Assembly: GCA_004431415.1 (NCBI GenBank)
Contig: QPMI01000015.1
Location: forward strand, 248,001-312,000
Origin: Cyanophora paradoxa
Taxonomy: Eukaryota > Glaucocystophyceae > Cyanophorales > Cyanophoraceae
DNA length: 64,000 bases
Direction of reading: 5' to 3'
Shown here: positions 9,918-21,900 of the stretch, piece by piece
Position numbering within the stretch: the stretch's first letter is position 1
Layout: each line of letters opens with the position of its first letter
The notes under the pieces: model-generated
Database searches by the model: none
Seen by the model: the letters and a program-made list of their open reading frames with translations, nothing else
What the model was told of the DNA's origin: nothing
Made by a program: the position numbers and the translations under genes

Positions 9918-12900
9918 ATGGAGCCTTCGCGCCCCAAACCCGCCACTGGCGGTGAGCTCGTGCTTCCTGTCGCCGCTAAGGCCTCTCGCTCTCTGTGGCT
10001 TACGCTTGCGCAGTGCGGAGCGGACTGAGAGCGGCCATGTCGCGCCAGTTGGCCCCCGCGCCAGCTTTGTCCGCAACGCAGCAGCAGAAGGAGGCCGAGC
10101 GTTTGCGGGGCTTCTACAGCGAGCTCATAGGTGCGAATTCAGCCGTCGCTAGCAGATAGCAAGCTTGACCACCATGCGCACAGGAGGCGATGCGTCGCTC
10201 GAGGACGTGATGACGATTTCCCACGCTGTCCAGCCCGGCCCGCTGCTTATACAGAAGAACAAACCCCAAGGAGCCCCGCTCGGTTCGTTTCAAGCTGCCC
10301 TTGATGCTGCTACTGTGCAATCAGCGGCAATCTCGCAAAGCTGGCACTGCTACCCCATCCCTATAGCTACGCTGCAGAGCGACTCCTGCCGTGCGACGAG
10401 CCGCAATCCTTGCTGATTAATGTGTTCCCTCCTTGCAGCGAGCACATTCGTGGTGCAAGGCGACGGAGCTGATGTGCCCACTGTTCCGCCAAGCAGTGAA
10501 CTCGAAAACGTCGTTCTTCCATCGGTGCACTCCGCTCGCGCTCTCTTTGGAGAGCACCTGTAAGCTGCAGCAGGGGGAGTTTCATCCGCTCGCGCTGGAG
10601 CCGAAGGTCATGGCACCCTACCACCCTGGCCCCGGAAAAACTCCACGGAAGATTGAGATTGAGAGGCATATTGAGATTTATCGAACTTCAAAACATCTGT
10701 CTAACCGAATGTATCAGGAAAAAGCGGCTGTTTGCCGCCCAGCGCATCGAACAGCTTCTCGAGGAGCGGGGAGTTACCTCTGAGCCCCCGACTGTGAACG
10801 GCGGCCCTTCTTTCGTCTCTTTTCTTCCTCTGGAAGCGTTCGACGACACTGAATTTGAGTGCCGCCGTCCACAAGAGTGGATGGCAATGGCGATGGTAGC
10901 TGCTCTGTTTAATATTCGCTGACATTTTTCTCTGGATCACATTATCGATTCGTTCCTCAGGATGGCAATGTATTGCGTGGTGTTCCGGGGAAGGCCCTAA
11001 GGACTGATGCGAATGGAGAGTCACGCTGGATTTCGTGCCGTATGCTTGATGTCAACATCGAGAAGAACACCTACTTGGTCGAGTGGGCTGACACGAAGGA
11101 CCAGATCTTTGTCCACCGGTGCAATGCCTTGTTGAACGTGCGCTTGCTTATTTGTTAACCAATCGCAGGATAAACTTGTGCTTCGATGCTGAGGATCCAT
11201 TTAACTTCGCCAACCGAGTTGCTTCTGCTCACCGAGCACGGTCCCAAGCAGAGGCAGACCTGGTTTGTGATCCAGCTTCTTGCTCGATGGTTCTTTGAGG
11301 CTTACTTTTGAGCAGCGATATCACCTGTTCATCGATGGCATGCCCACAGATGAGATCCCGCAGCTGAGTACAGAGCAGACGAATCGCATCTTGGCATCTG
11401 CTCTGAACACCAAGAAGTTGAAGGAGAAGCCGAGTGTTGAGAATGACCTTCTGAAGGAAGTGAACATTGAGTACGCACGGACCATGAACAGGATTGTGTT
11501 CGACTCTGGGCGGATGGTGGACGAAAGTGATGCGTATGCCTCGCTTGGCTTGCCTCCAGTTGATGATGTTGCAAGAGTTGTTGCATGGTGAGCACTGTTC
11601 TCCATCAAGCTTGTATTACACTCAACCTGTTGCAGGAGTGGTGTGGTCCAAATTCCGGAGCACAACTTCGCAGATCAGTTTGGCGACTTCATGTTCCACT
11701 CCTTCCTTACCAAGAGCGAGATCATCAATGCGATTGGGAAAGTGAAGGCGGAATGCAACCGGATTCGCAAGTCGAGCCTGTTCTTCACCCAGTTCTCCAA
11801 AAGTGTTCGGCTTGAAGAGTTCGAGCAGATGGAGGGCCAGGTCTGCACACAGGTCTCCCAGGACCTCAAGAACAAGTGCGCTAACGTTTTTTGTTTCATT
11901 GCAACTTGTTGTGATTTCCCTCCCTGCAGCTGGATCACGGCATTGAAGAATGGTATCAAGAACAGCTTGAAAGATGTTGGAAAGGGCTGGTTCAATGTGC
12001 ACGAGAAGAACAAGGAGGTGTACGAGCTCAGCAAGCTTAAGAAATTCATGGGCATGATCAACTTCATGATGCAGGTGCATCCACGTGTAGCCCCTCTTAA
12101 AGCTCACAGCTCACAACCCTGAATCCAGGACTCCCTTCGCTCCCTGGTTCAAGACTCGATCAACCAGTATGTCACCTTCCTCACGGGCTGTGCAAGCAGC
12201 ATTGTCTCGATCACGAGCCCAAATGACGTCACGGTTGTCGACCCGGACCCGGCTTCTGTAAGTGATCTTATTCCGCCTCCACTTTGCCTGCCTCTGCTAA
12301 CTGTGATGAGCCAGCTTTTCAAGGATGAGCCGAAGCTTTACGTGTCCATGGTCCCTCGTCGCTGCACTGAACATGATCTGGAGGCTCTGTTCTCGGAGTT
12401 CGGCAAGATCAAGTCCATCACTCTCTTGCGTGATCCTCAAGGGAACTTCAAGTGCAGTGCTTATGTGGTCTTTGAAACCAAAGAGGAGGCACATCTCGCA
12501 GTCTCGTCATTGGATGGCAAGCACACTATGCATGTAAGTGTTTGGAGGAATTGAATATTTAACTGAGTTTAGATCGTTGCTGACAACTTGCATGCAGGGG
12601 GGCCTCTTCCCTTTGCAGGTCGTTTGGGCAGAGACAGAGAAGCAGAAGCAGTACAAGAAAAAGCTTGCGGACCTTGGCCTTCTTGGTCTCGCTTCAATCC
12701 AGACAGTGCGGTCAATCTTACCTTTTCAGTGTGTGGGTTCCTGACAGTGGCTGTTGCAGTCGAATTTGGTGAAGCGCCAGCCTGTCTTCGCGGTTGATCT
12801 GATCCTCCGTGGCAATGAGCTGAAGTACGGGACTCCAACAAACAAGTTTGAAGAGGCTCCGCTCACCCTATTCGACAAGGCTGTCCAGGCAGTGCAGGAC

Positions 12901-15900
12901 ATCCCCCAGCTTGAGCCGAAGGTCATGGAGCATCTTTTCTGGGCGCACATTCCGAACATTGGAGCCGTCCACCCCCTTGAGGAGTGGGTTGTTGCTGCTC
13001 GTGATGTTCTGCGCGAGGCTCTCCGTAAGCCCATCAGTCTTCTTCTCTCTCTCTCTTAGTGTTCACTTGCAGACGGCAGGTCGTGCATTGGTGCCCCTGC
13101 ATGAGTACCTCAAGTCGTACGACAAGTTTGGGGATCTTTTGAAGATGGAGGCATCAGCATACATGGCACAGTACGAGGATGCAAACTATCCTGTGCAGCA
13201 AATGAAGACGGACATCTTGAAGTTCCGTGACCTTGCACAGAATGTCGAGAAGAGGTTTGTCTAATCATTCTTTTTAGCATATACGCACTCACATACCACC
13301 ACAGCATTCCCCTGACTGTCTCTGTGGGTATGTTCCTTGTCAACTGCCAGCAAGTTCGCAGTCTCCTTGCCGACAAGTATCAGGAGATCGCGCGCCTAAG
13401 TGCGTCTCATGTTTCTGTTTGCATATTGAGTTCTAACTAGCGTGCTGCAGTCCAAGCCCTGCTTGTCCGCAAGGCGAAGGAGAAGTGTGACAAGGTCATG
13501 TTCAAGTTTGGTGACATCTCTCGGCAACTGCAGCGTCGTCCCCCTTCCATTGAGGAGCTCATCGATCTCAAGAAGTACATTGGCGGTATTCCAGATATGA
13601 TTGAGCAGCTGCAGAAGGAGATTGAAGACATGCTGGTCAGTGCCTTTGCCATTTATTGTGATTGGCGGCGACTCAATTGTGCACAGACGTACTATGATGT
13701 CCTCGAGGAGTTCAAGCACAATCTAGCACCTGATGAGTTCGACAACAAATGGAATGCCTTTGCCTGGCCTTTGAGGCTGCAGGGCATGGTCACAACAGTT
13801 GTCGAAAGCCTGCAGAATGACCAGGGCCGGATGCAGACCGACATGGTTGGTGAACAGGAGCGCTTCAAGCGGGATGTTGACGACCTTCACATGCTTGTCT
13901 CGAACTTTGCCAAGCACACCGACATCGCCAAGGTCAAGGAAGTCGCCCTTGAAGTCAAGAAGATCAATGCCCAGCTTCAGCAATGCCAGGCAAAGGCTCG
14001 CTTGTTCAATACCCGGGAGCAGCTCTTCGAAATGCCGATTACAGAGTACTCAAGCTTGAACAAGATCGTTAAGGACTTCGAGCCATATTCTCAGCTCTGG
14101 CTCACGACCAACGATTGGCTCAACTGGAAGCAAGTCTGGCTCAACGATCCCTTCACCTCTCTCAACCCCGAGAAGATGGAGAAGGATCTCAACGGAGCCT
14201 GGAAGATTGCCTACAAGCTCCAGAAGCATTTCCAGGATATTCCTGGGTGCAGAGACATTGCCAACCAGATCAAGGCTGAGGTGCACCCTGTCTCATCATT
14301 GGCATTGTGGACCAATCTAAGAGCTTGCCAGATGGACGAGTTCAAGCCTGTGTTGCCCCTCGTAGCAGCTCTTCGGAACCCTGGCATGCGAGACCGGCAC
14401 TGGGAGCAGTTATCCAAGGATCTCGGCTTCCAGATCAAGTTGGACGAAACCTCGTCCCTGGTCAAGGTTCAGCAGATGAACCTGCAGGTTCGCTGTTTTA
14501 TTGTGCATGAGCAACAGACACATCCTAACGCCAATGTTCCAGGACCACCTCGAGACCATCCAGCGTGTTGGTGAAAGCGCTGGCAAGGAGTATGCTATCG
14601 AGCAGGCCCTCGACAAGATGGCGAAGGAGTGGGAGAACATTCAACTGGAACTCGTGGAGTACCGCGAGACTGGCACATTCGTGCTCCGCGGCTCTGATGA
14701 GATCTTCCAGGTATGCATCTGCTCTGCGAAATTTCAAGTTCTCTCTGCTCACGCTGAGAGAGCAGATGCTCGACGATCATATTGTCATGACACAGAGTAT
14801 GAACTTCTCACCATTCAAGAAAGCGTTCGAGGAGCGCATTTCGACATGGGAGCAGAAGCTCACTCTTGCCTCGAACATCTTGGAGGAGTGGCTCGGTGTG
14901 CAGCGCCAGTGGCTCTACCTGGAACCCATCTTTGGGTCTGAAGACATCATGAAGCAGCTTCCTACTGAAGGCAAGCGTTTCACGACTGTTGATCGGACAT
15001 GGCGGAAGACCATGCAGAACGCAAAGATGAACCCCCATGTCCTTGGCTTTTGCAACTCCGAGAAGCTCCTGGAGAGTTTCCAGGAGAGCAACAAGCTCCT
15101 GGACATGGTGCAGAAGGGCCTGTCAGACTACCTGGAGACGAAGCGTGCAGCCTTCGCCCGCTTCTATTTCCTCTCGAATGACGAGCTCCTGGAGATCCTG
15201 TCACAGACAAAGGACCCGAAGGCCGTTCAGCCACATCTACGGAAGTGCTTCGAGAACGTACATAGCCTCGAGTTCATCGACCAGCCGCAGGGCCTACCAC
15301 AGATTACCGCTATGTTTTCTGCGGAAAAGGAGAGGATTCCCTTCCTTGACGTCCTTTACCCGAAGGGCAACGTGGAGATTTGGCTCTCGGAGGTTGAGGC
15401 GAGCATGAAGCGTGCCATTCGCAACCAGATCAAGGAGTCTCTCGCTGACTACTTAAAGATTCCTCGAGGGGAATGGGTTGTCAAGTGGCCGGGGCAGGTC
15501 GTCCTCTGTGGCTCACAGACACACTGGACGAAGGAGGTCCAGGAAGCCATCATGTCAGGCGGTGCAGCGAATGTCAAGAAGTATTACGAGGGGACTGTTC
15601 TCCCACAGCTCCTGACTCTCACGGAGCTTGTCCGGGGCAGCTTACCTCCACTGGCTCGCCTGACTCTTGGTGCCCTAATTGTCATTGATGTCCATGCTCG
15701 GGATGTTGTGGGCAAGCTCATTGAAGCCAACGTGGCATCCGAGAATGACTTTGAATGGGTGAGTCAGCTTGCATTGATCTCGATTATTCAACTGTACCTC
15801 TTAGCCCCCCTCAGGTCAGCCAGCTTCGCTACTATTGGGAGCATGAAGAAGTCATTGTGCGCCAGGTGAACTGCTCGTACCCCTACGGTTATGAGGTCTG

Positions 15901-18900
15901 CCCCATTCTTTTTCCACGACTGTCTGTCTGGCTTGCTCTTGACATCGCACAGTATCTCGGCAACACAGCACGCCTGGTCATCACGCCTCTCACGGATCGC
16001 TGTTACATGACGCTCATGGGTGCACTGCACATGAATCTTGGTGGCGCCCCTGCTGGGCCTGCTGGCACTGGCAAGACTGAGACAACAAAGGACCTTGCCA
16101 AGGCCCTCGCCAAGCAGTGTGTCGTGTTCAACTGTTCGGATGGTCTGGACTATCTTGCTATGGGCAAGTTCTTCAAGGGTCTTGCTAGTGCTGGTGCATG
16201 GGCGTGCTTTGATGAGTTCAACCGCATTGACATTGAGGTGAGGATGTCATCTGCAGGCCTTGTCGCCCCCTGTTTTGACACTGTCGCGGCAGGTGCTCTC
16301 TGTGGTGGCGCAGCAGATCACCACCATTCAGAAGGCCATACAGAACAAGGTCAAGCGGTTCATGTTCGAGGGCACTGAGATTCCGCTCAATCCAACCTGT
16401 GCTGTCTTCATTACGATGAACCCTGGCTATGCCGGGCGCACAGAGCTTCCTGATAACCTGAAGGCACTCTTCCGGCCAATGTCTATGATGGTTCCAGACT
16501 ACGCTCTGATTGCCGAGATCTCTCTTTTCTCCTTCGGCTTCAGCGAGGCAAAGATCAATGCCCGCAAGATTGTCACAACTTTCAAGCTCTCGTCTGAGCA
16601 GCTTTCCTCACAAGACCACTACGACTTCGGCATGCGTGCAGTCAAGTCGGTCATTAATGCAGCTGGCAACTTGAAACGCGAGGACCCTGACATGAATGAA
16701 GAGATTCTCGTTCTACGGGCCATTCGGGACGTGAATCAGCCAAAGTTCCTGTCAGAAGACCTGCCCCTCTTTGATGGTATCATCTCGGACCTCTTCCCAG
16801 GCCTTCAGAAGCCGAAGGTGGACTATGGCGACCTGGAGCTGATGATGAAGGAGGCGACAGTGGAGTCGGGCCTTCAGACAGTCGATTCCTTCCTTGTCAA
16901 GTGCATGCAGCTGTATGAGACAACCATTGTTCGGCATGGCCTGATGCTCGTGGGGCCCACTGGAGGTGGAAAGACCGCCTGCTACAACGTTCTTGCCAAG
17001 GCAATGAGCAAGCTCCACGAGCATGAGCGCTTTGCGAAGGTCAAGATTTACACGCTAAACCCCAAGTCGATCACGATGGGGCAGCTCTATGGCCAGTTCG
17101 ACGACGCGACACACGAGTGGACAGATGGCATCCTTGCCAAGCTTGTCCGCCTTGCAGCTGGTGACACTGCCAAGGACAAGAAGTGGATCATGTTCGATGG
17201 ACCTGTCGATGCTATCTGGATTGAGAACATGAATACTGTGCTGGATGACAACAAGAAGCTTTGTCTCAATTCTGGCGAGATTATCCAGCTGACACCAACA
17301 ATGACGATGATGTTCGAGGTGGAGGACCTGGCTGTTGCCTCGCCTGCAACTGTCTCCCGCTGTGGCATGGTGTATATCGAGCCCAAGAGCCTTGGTGTTG
17401 AGCCGCTCTTTGAGTCCTGGTCAGCAAGTTTGCCGCCTCTGGCGAAGGGGCAGGCGGAGCACCTGCGCGAGCTCTTCAATAACTATGTACCGGACCTGCT
17501 GCATTTCCTCCGCAAACACCTCAAGGAGCCCTGCCCCACCGTCGACACGTCGCTCGTCCAGGGCCTCTTCAATATCCTCAACTGCTTCTTTGCAATTTTT
17601 GTGGCGCATGCTCATGCCAAGCACGAGGATGAGGGCCATAAGCTGCCTGAACTCGCTGAAGTCATTGACGGCATCTTCATCTACGCCCTGATCTGGAGCA
17701 TTGGTGGGACGACTGACCGAGATGGCCGTGCCAAGTTCCACGCCCACCTCCGTGCCCGTATGGAGAAGATGGGTTGCAAGCAGGGACCTCCGGACACTGG
17801 CCTCGTCTATGACTACAAGTTCAACATTGAGACAAAGGAGTGGGTCCAGTGGATGAGCACAATACCCGAGTACAAGCTGGATGCCAAGGCACCTTTTGCT
17901 GACATGATTGTACCCACGGCCGATTCTGTCCGCTCCGCCTTCCTCCTGGACCTGCTGCTGCAGAACCAGATTCATGCACTCTGCGTGGGAGAGACTGGAA
18001 CTGGCAAAACTGTCGTGGTGTCCGAGAAGCTTCTGAAGGGCATGAGTGAAGTCTTCATCCCAGTCTTCATCACGTTCTCGGCAAGGACATCGGCAAATCA
18101 GACACAGGATCTCATCGACTCAAAGATGGATAAGCGCCGCAAAGGCGTCTTTGGCCCTCCAGCTGGAAAGAAGTACATCATCTTCATTGATGATCTGAAC
18201 ATGCCAGCGCGGGAGAAGTACTTCGCACAGCCGCCCATCGAGCTGCTCCGCCAGTGGATGGACCACAAGGGCTGGTACGACCGCAAGACTCTCGAGTTCA
18301 AGCAGATCATTGACGTCAGCTTTGTTGGTGCCATGGGCCCGCCTGGTGGCGGCCGCAACCCCGTCACAAACCGTTTCATCCGCCACTTCAACATGATGAG
18401 TTTCACTGAGCTGGAGAATGACTCGCTCAGCCGCATCTTTAACACAATCCTGAGCACGTTCCTCACTTCAATCTTCCCCACGAATATCTCGGTGTGACAT
18501 GCTCTGCCTCGGGCTTTTGCGACCACAAAAGCTGATGCACTCTCTTCCCGCAGAATGTGGGCCAGAATATGGTGAAGGCATCGATTGAGGTGTACCAGAC
18601 AATCTGTGTGGAGCTCCTTCCGACTCCAGCCAAGTCGCATTATACCTTCAACCTGCGTGATCTTGCCAAAGTCATCCAGGGCATTCTGAACGCAGACGAG
18701 AAGAAGGTTGCCGAGCCTCAGGATCTTGTACGCCTCTGGTGCCACGAGTCACTGCGTGTCTTTTCCGATCGCCTGGTCAACAACGAGGACCGTGACTGGT
18801 TCCGCAACCTCCTCAAGGGCCAGATGCGCAAGCATTTCTCCATGGAGTGGGACGATGTCGTCACGACGGAGCGCCTTATCTACGGTGACTTCCTCGTCCC

Positions 18901-21900
18901 TGGAGCCGACCCGAAGGTTTACACGGAAATCTCGGACCTGCACAAGCTCCAGCGAATTGTGGAGGAGTACTTGGAGGACTACAATAACCAGACAAACAAA
19001 CCAATGAAGCTCGTCATGTTTCTGGACGCAATTGAGCATGTCGCCCGCATCTGTCGCATCATTCGCCAGCCTGGTGGCAATGCCTTGCTCCTTGGCGTTG
19101 GTGGCTCTGGCCGGCAGTCCCTTACCCGCCTCGCGGCCTTCATGGAGGAGTTCGAGCTCTTCCAGGTTGAAATCTCGAAGGGCTATGGCAACAACGAGTG
19201 GCGTGAGGACCTGCGTCGCTGCCTCAAGAAGGCTGGCATGAACGCCACGCCAGTTGTGTTCCTGTTCTCGGACACCCAAATCGTGAATGAAGGCTTCCTT
19301 GAGGACGTCAACAACATCCTCAACAGTGGGGAGGTCCCGAACCTGATGGGTGGCGATGACATGGAGGAGATTGTGACGGCCATGCGGCCGGTCTGCGCAG
19401 CACTTGGTCTTCCCCTCACCAAGACTGGCCTCTACTCGCAGTTCATCTCCCGTGTCAAGTCGAGTGTGCATGTTGTGCTCTGCATGAGCCCCATTGGAGA
19501 GGTCTTCCGCAACCGCCTGCGAATGTTCCCATCCCTCGTGAACTGCTGCACCATCGACTGGTTCTCCGAGTGGCCAGAAGAGGCCCTCCGCTCCGTTGCC
19601 AAGAACTTCCTCGCTGACGTGCAGCTCGGCTCTGCACACGTGCAGCAAGCAATGATCGACATGTGCGTGTACGTGCACCAGTCTGTCGAGCGGAAGTCCC
19701 GCCAGTTCCTTGCCGAGCTCCGCCGCCACAACTACACGACACCCACGTCGTACCTGGAACTGCTTTCCACGTACCAGACACTGCTGGGCGAGAAGCGCAG
19801 CGAGGTGGGCAACCTGCGGAAGCGGTTGGAGATCGGCCTCGAGAAACTGTTGGATACTGCAAAGGAGGTGGAGGTGTTGCAGAACGAGCTTGTAGCGCTG
19901 CAGCCCGTGCTGGCGAAGGCTGTGGAGGAGACGGATTCAATGATGGTGCAGATCGCAAGGGACAAGGAGGAGGCGGACCAGACCAAGGAGACAGTAGAAG
20001 AGGAGGAGAAGACTGCGGCTACGAAGGCTGAGGAGACGAAGGCAATCGCAGACGATGCACAGCGGGACCTGGATGAGGCGCTTCCTGCACTGGAGGCAGC
20101 TGTGGCCTCCCTCAAGAACCTCAACCGCAATGACATCGTGGAAGTCCGCTCCATGCAGCGTCCACCAGCGGGCGTGAAGCTCGTCATGGAGGCCGTCTGC
20201 ATCATGCAGAATCAGAAGCCCAAGAAGATCGATGACCCCAACAAGATGGGCAAGAAGATTGATGACTACTGGGAGCCGGCCAAGGGCCTGCTTGCTGATC
20301 CCAACAAGTTCCTGGAGTCGCTCTTCAACTTCGACAAGGACAACATCCCCGAGTCTGTCATCCAGAAGATTGACCCCTACATCGAGATGCCCGACTTCCA
20401 GGTCGAGAGTGTCGCCAAGGTCTCCAAGGCCTGTACTGCCATTTGCCTCTGGACCCGCTCGATGTACAAGTACTACCACGTCGCCCGCTCTGTGGCCCCT
20501 AAGCGTGAGCGCCTGCGGATCGCCCAGGAGTCGCTGGAGCAGACGATGAAGATCCTGAACGACGCCAAGGCGCGGCTCAAGTCGGTGCAGGAGAAGATCG
20601 CAGAGCTCGAGGCCAAGTACAACGATTCGCTGGCTCGCAAGGAGGAGCTCTCTGCGAAAGTCACGGACTGCAGCTTGAAGCTCGACCGTGCCCAGAAGCT
20701 GATTGGCGGTCTTGGCGGGGAGAAGGACCGCTGGAGCATGACTGTCAAGGAGCTCGAGACTGCCTTCACGAACCTTGTTGGGGACGTGATGGTTGCCGGC
20801 TCGACAATCGCCTACCTTGGCGCTTTCACCGCACCTTTCCGCAATTCCTGTGTGCGGGAGTGGCAGCTTGAAGTCGCCAAGCGGCGGATCCCGCACACCG
20901 CGGGCTGCAGCCTGCGCTCCACCCTTGCAGACCCCGTCAAGATCCGTGCCTGGACTCTGGATGGGCTTCCGACAGACAACTTCTCAGTCGAGAATGGTAT
21001 CATCACGAGCAAGACGAGGCGCTGGCCGCTCATGATTGACCCTCAAGGCGTGGCGAACAAGTGGATCAAGAACATGGAGAAGGAGCGCTCGCTGGACATC
21101 ATCAAGCTCACGGACAAGGACTACCTGAGGACGCTCGAGAACTCGATTCGCTTCGGGCGGCCAGTGGTGCTGGAGGACATCGGGGAGGAGCTGGAGTCGG
21201 CGCTGGAGCCTGTGCTGCTCAAGCAGGTCTTCAAGCAGGGCGGCTCGGACGTGATCCGCCTTGGCGAGAACGTCATCCCCTACCACCCCGACTTCCGCTT
21301 CTACATGACGACGAAGCTCCCGAACCCGCACTACAAGCCCGAGGTCGCCGTCAAGGTCACCCTCCTGAACTTCACGGCCACTCCGGAGGGCCTCGAGGAG
21401 CAGCTTCTGGGCATCGTCGTCGAGAAGGAGCGGCCCGACCTGGAGGAGCAGAAGAACGCGCTCATGGTGTCCAACGCGAAGATGAAGAAGGAGCTGAAGG
21501 AGCTGGAGGACAAGATCCTCTTCCTCCTCTCCAACTCGCAGGGCAACATCCTCGACGACGAGGTCCTCATCGAGACCCTCGCCCAGTCGAAGAAGACCTC
21601 GGAGGAGATCTCGGCCAAGGTGGCGGAGGCCGAGAAGACGGAGCGTGAGATCGACGGGACCCGGCAGCTCTACCGCCCCGTCGCCCTCCGCGCCTCCATC
21701 CTCTTCTTCTGCATCGCGGACCTCAACATCGTCGACCCGATGTACCAGTACTCGCTGCAGTGGTTCACCAACCTCTTCGTGTCCGGCATCGTCAACGCCC
21801 CGGCGGCGGAGTCGCTCGACTCGCGCCTCACTGTTCTCAACGACTACTTCACGTACTCGCTCTACGTCAACATCTGCCGCTCTCTCTTCGAGAAGCACAA

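Noticed and set aside
12315..12705. RRM as an independent gene nested in a dynein intron
   Set aside because: No start or stop of its own; both borders are phase 0 with the dynein exons on the same strand and intron style is the same.
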